40,863 nucleotides of DNA from Pseudomonas migulae NBRC 103157 (GTDB lineage Bacteria > Pseudomonadota > Gammaproteobacteria > Pseudomonadales > Pseudomonadaceae). The stretch is from contig NZ_BDAG01000052.1 of NCBI RefSeq assembly GCF_002091715.1, forward strand, positions 1 to 40,863, written 5' to 3'. The position numbers were made by a program, and so were the translations under genes. A model generated the notes under the pieces. That model did not search any database and was not told the DNA's origin. It saw only the letters and a program-made list of their open reading frames with translations. Shown one piece after another: positions 16,664 through 24,101 of this stretch; positions within the stretch are counted from its first letter, which is position 1; each line of letters opens with the position of its first letter.

Positions 16664-17206
16664 ATGTTGCTCAGTTATCTACGGCTGGTGTTGTTCGCGG
16701 CGGGCCTGTTGATCGGTGTCCAGGTGCCGGGGTTCATCAACGACTACGCCAAGCGGGTCGAAGCCCACCTGATCGAGGCGCAGGCCGGCCTGAGCGGTTT
16801 CCAGGGCACCGCCAATCAATTCTTCAAGGGTGACATGCAGGCCCTGGTCGCCCATTACCGCGCCAGCGAAGACCCGATTTTTCGCAGCGATGCCGACAGC
16901 CTGAGCAACCTGCTCACCCGTCAACTGGCCCTCGATAAGCAATACCAAGCCATGCAAGGCCCGTGGTACATCCGTTTCCTGCAGGTTGTACTGGCCGCCG
17001 ACCCGGATATCCGCAAGGAAGCCTGGAATGGCTACAGCTACCAGATCCTGCTGACACCGGAAGCGATGATCTGGGGCATGAGCGGCGCGTTGTTATTGTC
17101 GTTCGGGATTGAATGCCTGTTCCGGCTGATCGACTGGGTGGTGCTGGGTGGCAAGCGCCTGCGCCAGAGCCGGCCGATTGAAGAGCGGGATTTGCGCGGG
17201 CTCTAA
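16664..17206 (+). CDS. DUF2937 membrane protein
   Basis: A 180-residue protein with an N-terminal membrane helix (about 5-24), a mostly helical soluble middle (25-125) and a second membrane helix (about 131-153), then a basic tail. The pattern matches DUF2937, described mainly in gammaproteobacteria and without known function. AAGGA lies 6-7 bases before the ATG. The close spacing to yafJ indicates cotranscription. Confidence 0.82.
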   Translation: MLLSYLRLVLFAAGLLIGVQVPGFINDYAKRVEAHLIEAQAGLSGFQGTANQFFKGDMQALVAHYRASEDPIFRSDADSLSNLLTRQLALDKQYQAMQGPWYIRFLQVVLAADPDIRKEAWNGYSYQILLTPEAMIWGMSGALLLSFGIECLFRLIDWVVLGGKRLRQSRPIEERDLRGL

Positions 17207-17213
17207 GCGAAAG

Positions 17214-17297
17214 ATCAAAAGATCGCAGCCTGCGGCAGCGCCTACATTGGGATGATGTACACCCTGTAGGAGCTGCCGCAGGCTGTGATCTTTTGAT
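17214..17297. repeat. Palindromic repeat (class C) between convergent genes
   Basis: Arms of about 33 bases (ATCAAAAGATCGCAGCCTGC on the left, its near complement on the right) enclose a spacer of about 18 bases. A few mismatches occur between the arms. The outer ends are A-rich on the left and T-rich on the right, so the RNA from either strand would form a long hairpin followed by U residues, and the element could end transcription from both sides. Related copies lie at 36765-36846 and, as a half, at 23881-23908. Confidence 0.85.
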
Positions 17298-18190
17298 TTA
17301 GCTAACCGAAGGTTTGCTCAGAACGATGTAGCGCTCACCCACCTTGCGCGCATACCCCTCCAGCACGTGCTGACACAACGCCACAATCTCCTCCACCCAT
17401 TCCGCCCCGGTTCGCCACGACACCACCACCTGCAAGTCCGGCGGGCGCTGATCGATGGCCAGCAAGGTCAGTTCCCCCCGCGCCAGTTCCTCGGCTACCA
17501 GCACCGGTGGCAACGCGCCTATGCCGAAACCGTCCCGCAGCAACCGGGTAATCGCCGACACCGAGTTCACGCAGTTAAGCCGCGGCGTCATGACGCCATT
17601 GGCCTGCATCAGTGCGAGAACTTCCTGGTGCGGATGTGAGTTTTCGAATACGTGATGATCCGCTCCCGCGCCAGATCGGCCACGCCGGAATACTCGCGGT
17701 TGTAGATCGAGTTGCTGGCCGCGATCCAGCCCATCGGGTGACTGGCCAGTTCCAGGCTGCGCACACTTTCCTGGCGTAGCAGATCGGTTTGCAGGATCAG
17801 GTCGAGAAAGCCTTTTTGCAGCTGGTCGCAGAGGTTGAGCGAGGTATCGGCCACCAGCTCGATTTCCACCAGCGGATAGTGATCCGTCATCTGCGCCACC
17901 AACGGGCTCAGCCAGGTATGAATCACCGTGTCCCTGACGCCGATCCGCACCCGTCCCACCTTGCTTGATCGGGTTTCGATCGACGGCTTGAGCGCCTGCA
18001 TGGTGTCCATCATTTGCTCGGCGTATTCGAGCACTTTCAAGCCTTCGGGCGTCAGGCTCACGCCGCGCGAATCACGCAGGAACAGCTTCACCCCGAGTTC
18101 GCCTTCGAGCACGGCGATGCGGCTGGAGATCGATGCCTGGGTAGTGAACAGCTTGTCCGCGGTCAGGCGAAAACTCTTGAGTCGGGCGAC
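17298..18190 (-). pseudogene. LysR-type regulator, 5'-truncated and frameshifted
   Basis: Two minus-strand frames together encode most of a LysR regulator: a helix-turn-helix (TADKLFTTQASISSRIAVLE) and effector domain up to about 17650, then the last part of the domain in another frame to 17298. The frames meet at a T run (17641-17644). One more base there would join ITYSK to NSHPHQEVLALM and restore the family sequence, so a one-base loss is likely. At the 5' end homology begins at VARLKSFRL; roughly the first ten residues and the promoter are missing, and the sequence passes directly into a transporter fragment on the other strand. The regulator is therefore probably dead. The frameshift alone could be a sequencing error, but the truncation could not. 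Confidence 0.85.
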
Positions 18191-18519
18191 CCGGCTACTA
18201 CGCAATCACGTCCTGGCTTCCGACTTTTCTGAAAAACGAGCGCGGTTTGAGCGTACTCGGCACGGGTGGTTATCTGGCGATGGTGATCGTCGGTTCCTAC
18301 GGGCTGTTTCCCACGCGGATTCGCGGCTCGGGCCAGGGCTTTTGCTACAACATCGGCCGGGCGCTGGCGGCGTTGTTCCCGCTGTTGATCGGCTTGCTTA
18401 GCCAGAAGGTGCCACTGAGCGTCGGCATCGGAGCGTTTGCGGCGGTGTCCTACGGGGTGGTGATTCTTGCGGCGTTGAGTTTGCCGGAAACCCGTGGCAA
18501 ACAACTGGATGCGCAGTAA
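18191..18519 (+). pseudogene. MFS transporter remnant with N-terminal and internal deletions
   Basis: One open frame without a usable start encodes two separate parts of a metabolite:H+ symporter-like MFS protein. GYYAITSWLPTFLKNERGL to MVIVGSY (18193-18300) is from the middle of the protein. LFPTRIRGSGQGFCYNIGRA to LPETRGKQLDAQ (18301-18519) is the C-terminal part. By family layout, roughly 70 or more residues between them are missing, joined in frame near 18300. Everything before GYYAI is gone, together with the start of the divergent LysR gene. Such transporters commonly precede pxpA in Pseudomonas, so this is the wreck of the operon's first gene. Confidence 0.85.
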
Positions 18520-18563
18520 TCTGCCCACATCTGAAAAGAATAAAACCTACAGGAGTGTTTACC

Positions 18564-19316
18564 GTGAGCCGCCTGCTATTGAACTGCGACATCGGCGAGA
18601 GTTTCGGCAACTGGACCATGGGTCTGGACGCCGAGGTCATGCCCTTCATCGACTGCGCCAACATCGCCTGCGGCTTTCACGCCGGCGACCCGAGCATCAT
18701 GCGCAAGACCGTCAGCCTGGCCCTGAGCAATGGCGTACGGATTGGCGCGCATCCGGCGTATCAGGATCTGGTGGGCTTCGGCCGTCGTTCCATGGCGTAT
18801 GCCGCCCAGGAACTTCAGGACATTCTGCATTATCAGATCGGCGCTCTCGACGGTCTTTGCCGGGCGCAAGGCGGGCGTGTCAGCTACGTCAAACCTCACG
18901 GCGCGATGTACAACGACATGATGGCCAACCCGGCGCAATTGCGCGCCGTCCTGCAAGCCGTGGCGTCTTATGACAAGACTTTGCCGCTGATGCTGATGGC
19001 GACTCGCGACAACAGTGCCGCACAGCGATTGGGCGATGAGTACGGCGTAACGCTGTGGTTCGAAGCCTTCGCCGATCGCGCCTACGACAGCGCCGGCATG
19101 CTGGTCTCGCGACAACTGCCGGGCGCGGTGCATCACGATCCGGAAAAAATCATTGAACAGGCGCTGACCATCGCCCGTGGCGACAACCTTACCGCCAGCG
19201 ACGGCAGCGCCTTGCATTTGCAGGCCAACACCTTGTGCGTGCACGGCGACAACGCCAGTTCGGTGGCCGCGGTACGGCGGATTCGCGATGCCCTCGATCA
19301 GCAGAGCGCACCATGA
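18564..19316 (+). CDS. pxpA: 5-oxoprolinase subunit A (LamB/YcsF family)
   Basis: A 250-residue protein of the LamB/YcsF family. With PxpB and PxpC it opens 5-oxoproline to glutamate using ATP. Conserved features are all present: LLNCDIGESFG (N7, D9, E12), CGFHAGDP (H39), GAHPAYQDLVGFGRR (H63), YVKPHGAMYNDM (near 108) and AFADRAYDSAGMLVSR. GTG 18564 is chosen because AGGAG lies 8 bases upstream and the product starts MSRLLLNCDIGESF; a GTG three codons earlier overlaps the binding site. The length is normal. The stop overlaps the start of the pxpB stump as ATGA. Its upstream transporter and regulator are broken and the partner subunits are absent, so it is an orphan subunit here. Confidence 0.92.
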   Translation: MSRLLLNCDIGESFGNWTMGLDAEVMPFIDCANIACGFHAGDPSIMRKTVSLALSNGVRIGAHPAYQDLVGFGRRSMAYAAQELQDILHYQIGALDGLCRAQGGRVSYVKPHGAMYNDMMANPAQLRAVLQAVASYDKTLPLMLMATRDNSAAQRLGDEYGVTLWFEAFADRAYDSAGMLVSRQLPGAVHHDPEKIIEQALTIARGDNLTASDGSALHLQANTLCVHGDNASSVAAVRRIRDALDQQSAP

Positions 19317-19378
19317 ATCCTCGGGTGGAAGTGGTGGCGCTGGATTGCCTGAGGGTGCGCCGGTTTTTGAACCGCTAA
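19313..19378 (+). pseudogene. Probable pxpB 5' stump
   Basis: The ATG overlaps the pxpA stop as ATGA, the coupling expected for an operon. The frame reads MNPRVEVVALDCLRVRRF and stops after 21 codons. The start resembles PxpB (5-oxoprolinase subunit B) openings in Pseudomonas as I recall them, with the remainder deleted and replaced by a REP pair. The match is short, so the identification rests as much on position as on sequence. Confidence 0.6.
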
Positions 19379-19382
19379 AAGC

Positions 19383-19480
19383 ATCGCGAGCAAGCCCGCT
19401 CCCACATGGATTTCCGTCGTACACAAATTATGTGTGCGCTGGAGATCAACTGTGAGGAGCGGGCTTGCTCGCGAAGAGGC
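19383..19480. repeat. REP pair (class A) with structured spacer, copy 2
   Basis: Inverted REP cores flank a spacer that contains CGTCGTACAC, TGTGT and GAGATC. These blocks occur in the same order and at the same distances as in the REP pair at 10771-10872. It lies directly after the truncated pxpB and may mark the deletion end. Confidence 0.87.
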
Positions 19481-19501
19481 CTTCACGGACAACGAACAAC
19501 T

Positions 19502-20680
19502 CTACTTGGAAAGAAACCTCATCCCTTCCTCCAACCCCCGCAATGTCAGCGGGTACATCTGGTCATCAATCAAATCCCGCACGATATTGGTCGACGACGT
19601 ATAGCCCCAGGTATCTTTCGGATACGGGTTAATCCAGATGAGCTTCTTGTACTTTTCCTTGAACCGCTGCATCCACACGTACCCGGCTTCTTCGTTCCAG
19701 TGCTCGACGCTGCCGCCGGCCTGGGTGATCTCATAGGGCGCCATGGCGGCGTCACCGATGAAGATCACTTTGTAGTCGGCGCCGTACTTGTGCAGCAAGT
19801 CCTGGGTCGAGGTGCGCTCGGAGGTACGGCGCATGTTGTTCTTCCACACCGACTCGTAAATGAAGTTGTGGAAGTAGAAGTACTCAAGATGCTTGAACTC
19901 GGTTTTGCAGGCCGAGAACAACTCTTCGCAGATCTTCACGTGCGCATCCATCGAGCCGCCGATGTCGAACAGCAGCAAGAGCTTGACGGTGTTGCGCCGT
20001 TCCGGCCGCATCTGGATGTTCAGTAACCCGGCATCTTTAGCGGTGTGATCGATGGTGCCATCGATGTCGAGCTCTTCCGCCGCACCCTGACGGGCGAATT
20101 TACGCAGCCGGCGCAGGGCAACCTTGATGTTGCGCGTGCCCAGTTCCACCGAATCGTCGAGGTTTTTGTATTCGCGTTGATCCCAGACCTTGACCGCCTT
20201 GCCCTGCCGCTTGCCGGCATCGCCGACCCGAATGCCTTCCGGGTTGAAGCCCCCGGAGCCGAACGGGCTGGTGCCGCCGGTGCCAATCCATTTGTTGCCG
20301 CCGGCGTGGCGTTCTTTCTGTTCTTCGAGGCGTTTCTTGAACTCTTCGATCAGCTTGTCCAGGCCACCAAGGGACTGGATCGCCGCGCGCTCTTCTTCCG
20401 TCAGTGAACGCTCGAATTCCTTGCGCAACCAGTCTTCGGGAATCAAGGCCTGAAGGTGGTCGTCGAGTTTTTCCAGGCCATTGAAGTAAGCACCGAAGGC
20501 TCGGTCGAACTTGTCGAAATGCTTTTCGTCCTTCACCAGGATCGTCCGGGACAGGTAATAGAATTCGTCCATGTCGGCGAAGGTCACGCGCTGTTTCAGC
20601 GCGTTGATCAGGTCCAGCAGCTCGCGCACCGAGACCGGCACCTTGGCTGCACGCATTTCATTGAACAGGTTGAGCAGCAT
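19502..20680 (-). CDS. CoxE-like VWA domain protein
   Basis: A 392-residue protein. The N-terminal half (1-130) is helical and charged. A glycine-rich linker (128-150) leads to a von Willebrand A domain from about 232, with the metal site DIGGSMD (D239, G240, S243) replacing the usual DxSxS, as in CoxE relatives. It has no signal peptide. The gene follows a MoxR ATPase gene by 12 bases. MoxR and VWA proteins act together as chaperones that insert metal or mature other proteins; the client here is unknown and no obvious client gene adjoins. Confidence 0.88.
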   Translation of the reverse strand: MLLNLFNEMRAAKVPVSVRELLDLINALKQRVTFADMDEFYYLSRTILVKDEKHFDKFDRAFGAYFNGLEKLDDHLQALIPEDWLRKEFERSLTEEERAAIQSLGGLDKLIEEFKKRLEEQKERHAGGNKWIGTGGTSPFGSGGFNPEGIRVGDAGKRQGKAVKVWDQREYKNLDDSVELGTRNIKVALRRLRKFARQGAAEELDIDGTIDHTAKDAGLLNIQMRPERRNTVKLLLLFDIGGSMDAHVKICEELFSACKTEFKHLEYFYFHNFIYESVWKNNMRRTSERTSTQDLLHKYGADYKVIFIGDAAMAPYEITQAGGSVEHWNEEAGYVWMQRFKEKYKKLIWINPYPKDTWGYTSSTNIVRDLIDDQMYPLTLRGLEEGMRFLSK

Positions 20681-20692
20681 GGCATCAGCCTC

Positions 20693-21538
20693 TTAGCGGG
20701 TGCCGCGACGGCTCATGAACGCCAGACGCTCAAGCAATTGCACGTCCTGTTCGTTCTTGACCAAAGCACCGGCCAGCGGCGGGATCGCCTTGGTCGGATC
20801 GCGTTCGCGCAGCACGGCTTCGCCGATGTTGTCGGCCATCAGCAGCTTCAGCCAGTCCACCAGTTCGGAGGTCGATGGCTTTTTCTTCAGGCCCGGCACC
20901 TTGCGCACGTCGAAGAATACGTCCAGCGCTTCGCTGACCAGGTCTTTCTTGATGTCCGGGTAGTGCACATCGACGATCCGCTGCATCGTGACGCGATCCG
21001 GGAAGGCAATGTAGTGGAAGAAACAGCGGCGCAGGAAAGCGTCCGGCAGCTCTTTTTCGTTGTTGGAGGTAATGATGATGATCGGGCGCTTCTTGGCCTT
21101 GATGGTCTCGTCGATCTCGTAAACGTAGAACTCCATCTTGTCGAGTTCTTGCAGCAGGTCGTTCGGGAACTCGATGTCGGCCTTGTCGATTTCGTCGATC
21201 AGCAGAATCACCCGCTCTTCAGACTCGAAAGCCTCCCAGAGCTTGCCCTTTTTCAGGTAATTGCGAACGTCGTGGACCTTTTCCGTGCCCAGCTGCGAAT
21301 CGCGCAGGCGGCTGACCGCGTCGTACTCGTACAGGCCCTGATGCGCCTTGGTGGTGGATTTGATATGCCAAGTGATCAGCTTGGCGCCGAAGGACTCCGC
21401 CAGCTGTTCGGCCAGCATGGTCTTGCCGGTGCCTGGCTCGCCCTTGACCAGCAGCGGACGCTCCAGGGTGATGGCGGCGTTGACCGCCAGCTTCAGGTCA
21501 TCGGTGGCGACGTAGGCCTGGGTGCCTTCGAACTTCAT
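20693..21538 (-). CDS. MoxR family AAA+ ATPase
   Basis: A 281-residue AAA+ protein. Walker A is GEPGTGKT (33-40), Walker B is ILLIDEIDKA (near 110-119), sensor 1 is IIITSNN (near 153-159) and the arginine finger region is LPDAFLRRCFF (near 163-173). It belongs to the MoxR group that works with VWA-domain partners, and the next gene downstream encodes one. The enzyme probably remodels or matures a target protein. It is preceded by a good promoter at 21606-21635. Confidence 0.92.
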   Translation of the reverse strand: MKFEGTQAYVATDDLKLAVNAAITLERPLLVKGEPGTGKTMLAEQLAESFGAKLITWHIKSTTKAHQGLYEYDAVSRLRDSQLGTEKVHDVRNYLKKGKLWEAFESEERVILLIDEIDKADIEFPNDLLQELDKMEFYVYEIDETIKAKKRPIIIITSNNEKELPDAFLRRCFFHYIAFPDRVTMQRIVDVHYPDIKKDLVSEALDVFFDVRKVPGLKKKPSTSELVDWLKLLMADNIGEAVLRERDPTKAIPPLAGALVKNEQDVQLLERLAFMSRRGTR

Positions 21539-21605
21539 CTGCTAATCCTCGAACGGTAAACGCCGACCTGACGGGCAGGGCGGGGCGCAATAGTTGTAGT
21601 ACCCG

Positions 21606-21635
21606 ACTATAACGCGCTGCCCGGTCGACTGTGAA
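21606..21635 (-). promoter_or_regulatory. Candidate sigma70 promoter for the MoxR-VWA operon
   Basis: Read on the minus strand, TTCACA (21635-21630) and TATAGT (21611-21606) are separated by 18 bases. The predicted transcript start near 21599 lies about 60 bases before the ATPase start codon. Confidence 0.6.
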
Positions 21636-21702
21636 CGCAGACGGCTTATTCAGTCTCTGAATGGGGCGTCACATCTTGACTCGGTTTCGGGGCTGACCAG
21701 TC

Positions 21703-22779
21703 TTAACCGGCCTCCGGCTTGGGCCGCTCATACCGGGCATTGAATGCCTGGACAAAACCATTACGCAAAATCTGCAAAAACGCCTGGAACGCGCTGATAT
21801 CTTGCCGATGTACGTTGCCGCTCAGTTCCACCCGAGTCGCAAACTGGTTCTTGCCCTGGTTTTTCAGCACGGTTTCGGAGCCGCCGACAATGGCCTCCCA
21901 AATCGACCGGAACAGCCCTTTGTCCTTGTTCTCTACGTCCTGCTGCCAGTTGAAAACGTCGACATCCTTCAGGAGCGGTTTGATGTAGCCGGTCAATTGG
22001 GCTTTTTTCGCTTGCGCTTCAATCACCACATCACCGTGCCCGGCATTGAAATCGAACTTGCCATAGGCCGAGGCGAAGTCGTTCATGCGTTTGAGTTCAA
22101 TGTCCCTGGCGCGCAGGCGGAACTGGAAATCCTCGAAATTACTCAGCGGATCGAAGGTCGCGGTGGTTTCCAGTGGGGCGTGCCCCAGTAGCAGCGCTTT
22201 GCCATCGAAGCGTGCGTCGCGCTTGCCTTCCTTGTCGACGACGTTGGTCAGGTTATAAATGCTGGCGTTGACCTGGGTCGCATTCATGTTGACGGGCGGC
22301 TTGGAATTGAAATTTCTGAAACTGATCTTGCCATCGAAGATTCTTACTTCGTCCAGGGTGATCGGTGCCAGTTTGCTCAATTGCGCACGCCAGTCGGTGC
22401 CCTGGCCGGTCTGCGAATTTTGCTTGTTGGCGCCGCCATCGACGAAGTTCACTTCGGGGTTGAAGAACTGCACCTTGGCCACCACCGCGTGGTCGTACAA
22501 GAGCGAATGCCAGCTGACAGAAAGGTCGATCAACGGCGCAGTGACGAACGGCACCGGGACCTTGCCATCGACCTTGACGATTTTCAGCCCGTTGATTTTG
22601 TAGGCGCCTCGCCACAGAGCCAGGTCTACGTCGGTGATCTGTCCGCGGTAGTCGCCCATGTCGGCGAGCTTGTCGTTCAGGTAGTCACGCACCATGTAGG
22701 GCAGGGCAACATGCAACGTAATCAGTAGCACAACGAGGCCGACGAGGATCCACAGGGGCCAGCTGTATCGACGTTTCAT
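21703..22779 (-). CDS. AsmA-like / DUF748 membrane-anchored protein
   Basis: A 358-residue protein with an N-terminal membrane anchor (about 6-28, RRYSWPLWILVGLVVLLITL) followed by a beta-rich periplasmic domain. The stretch VALPYMVRDYLNDKLADMGDYRGQITDVDLALWRGAY is of the DUF748 type: conserved opening, then L-x-D-x-L-W repeats. Full-length AsmA-like proteins that shuttle phospholipid between membranes are often much longer, so this is a short form. ATG 22779 (MKRRYSW) has TGGAGA upstream; an in-frame ATG 10 codons earlier has no binding site. It is divergent from cysK. Confidence 0.78.
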   Translation of the reverse strand: MKRRYSWPLWILVGLVVLLITLHVALPYMVRDYLNDKLADMGDYRGQITDVDLALWRGAYKINGLKIVKVDGKVPVPFVTAPLIDLSVSWHSLLYDHAVVAKVQFFNPEVNFVDGGANKQNSQTGQGTDWRAQLSKLAPITLDEVRIFDGKISFRNFNSKPPVNMNATQVNASIYNLTNVVDKEGKRDARFDGKALLLGHAPLETTATFDPLSNFEDFQFRLRARDIELKRMNDFASAYGKFDFNAGHGDVVIEAQAKKAQLTGYIKPLLKDVDVFNWQQDVENKDKGLFRSIWEAIVGGSETVLKNQGKNQFATRVELSGNVHRQDISAFQAFLQILRNGFVQAFNARYERPKPEAG

Positions 22780-22906
22780 GATGGCAAATCTCCAGCGATG
22801 TAAAACCATTGACTGCGGTGGTCAGCGGACGTTCGACCTGACTGGACGACCACGGGCAACAGGCATACCGTGAAGGGCTAATTCAACGCTGCATAAGGAC
22901 CCAGCC

Positions 22907-23881
22907 ATGAGCCGTATTTTTGCTGACAACGCCCATTCCATCGGCAATACACCGCTGGTGCAGATCAATCGCATCGCTCCGCGTGGCGTGACCATCCTGG
23001 CCAAGATCGAGGGGCGCAATCCCGGTTATTCGGTCAAGTGCCGGATCGGAGCGAACATGATCTGGGACGCCGAAAGCACCGGCAAACTCAAGCCAGGCAT
23101 GACCATCGTCGAGCCCACTTCCGGCAACACCGGCATTGGTCTGGCGTTCGTCGCCGCTGCACGAGGCTACAAGCTGATGCTGACCATGCCAGCGTCCATG
23201 AGCATTGAGCGTCGCAAAGTGCTCAAGGCGCTGGGCGCCGAACTGGTGCTGACCGAGCCGGCCAAAGGCATGAAGGGCGCGATCGAAAAGGCCGCGGAGA
23301 TCGTCGCCAGCGACCCGTCCCTCTACTTCATGCCGGCGCAGTTCGAGAACCCCGCCAACCCTGCCATCCACGAGAAAACCACCGGTCCGGAAATCTGGAA
23401 TGACACCGATGGCGCAGTCGATGTGCTGGTGGCGGGCGTTGGAACGGGCGGAACCATTACCGGTGTTTCGCGGTATATCAAGAATACCCAGGGCAAACCG
23501 ATTCTTTCCGTGGCGGTTGAACCGGTGGTTTCGCCGGTGATTACACAGAAACTGGCCGGTGAAGAGATCAAACCGAGTCCGCACAAGATCCAGGGAATCG
23601 GCGCCGGTTTTGTACCGAAGAACCTGGACCTGTCGATGGTGGACCGTGTCGAACTGGTGACCGACGATGAATCCAAGGCCATGGCCCTGCGCCTGATGCA
23701 GGAAGAGGGGATTTTGTGCGGTATCTCGTGTGGTGCTGCCATGGCCGTGGCCGTACGCCTGGCGGAAACCCCGGAAATGCAGGGCAAGACGATCGTGGTG
23801 ATCCTGCCTGATTCTGGCGAACGCTACCTGTCGAGCATGCTGTTCAGTGACTTGTTTACCGAGCAGGAGAATCAGCAGTAG
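22907..23881 (+). CDS. cysK: Cysteine synthase A
   Basis: A 324-residue PLP enzyme that makes cysteine from O-acetylserine and sulfide. K44 in NPGYSVKCRIGANM is the Schiff-base lysine. EPTSGNTGIGLAF (near 70) binds the substrate carboxylate, GVGTGGTITGV (near 178) binds the PLP phosphate, and CGISCGAAMA (near 267) holds the serine or cysteine that contacts the pyridine nitrogen. The sequence follows E. coli CysK almost throughout, including the end LFSDLFTEQENQQ. AAGGA precedes the ATG. No T-box or similar leader was seen. Confidence 0.96.
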   Translation: MSRIFADNAHSIGNTPLVQINRIAPRGVTILAKIEGRNPGYSVKCRIGANMIWDAESTGKLKPGMTIVEPTSGNTGIGLAFVAAARGYKLMLTMPASMSIERRKVLKALGAELVLTEPAKGMKGAIEKAAEIVASDPSLYFMPAQFENPANPAIHEKTTGPEIWNDTDGAVDVLVAGVGTGGTITGVSRYIKNTQGKPILSVAVEPVVSPVITQKLAGEEIKPSPHKIQGIGAGFVPKNLDLSMVDRVELVTDDESKAMALRLMQEEGILCGISCGAAMAVAVRLAETPEMQGKTIVVILPDSGERYLSSMLFSDLFTEQENQQ

Positions 23882-23908
23882 GAGCGGCCGCAAGCTGCGA
23901 TCTTTTGA
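23881..23908. repeat. Half copy of the class C palindromic repeat
   Basis: GGAGCGGCCGCAAGCTGCGATCTTTT, immediately after the cysK stop, matches the right arm of the elements at 17214-17297 and 36765-36846. No partner arm is present. Confidence 0.65.
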
Positions 23909-24101
23909 CCTTGCGGTAGGGGTTGATTCAGGTCAGCCCCCGTTCAGGAGACTTATGATAAGAAGTGCTTTATTGCACAATCCTTAACAGTGAATGTTGA
24001 GTCAGGCGGGTTTTTCCCGAGGCCGGTAGTGTTTATCATGGCCAACTGCAACGTCGGGTAAATGGCGTTGTGCAGAGTTGTTTTTTCTCAAGGAGTTGTT
24101 G

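Noticed and set aside
17298..18519. A novel fused regulator-transporter gene
   Set aside because: The two parts are on opposite strands and both are truncated, so they cannot form one product.
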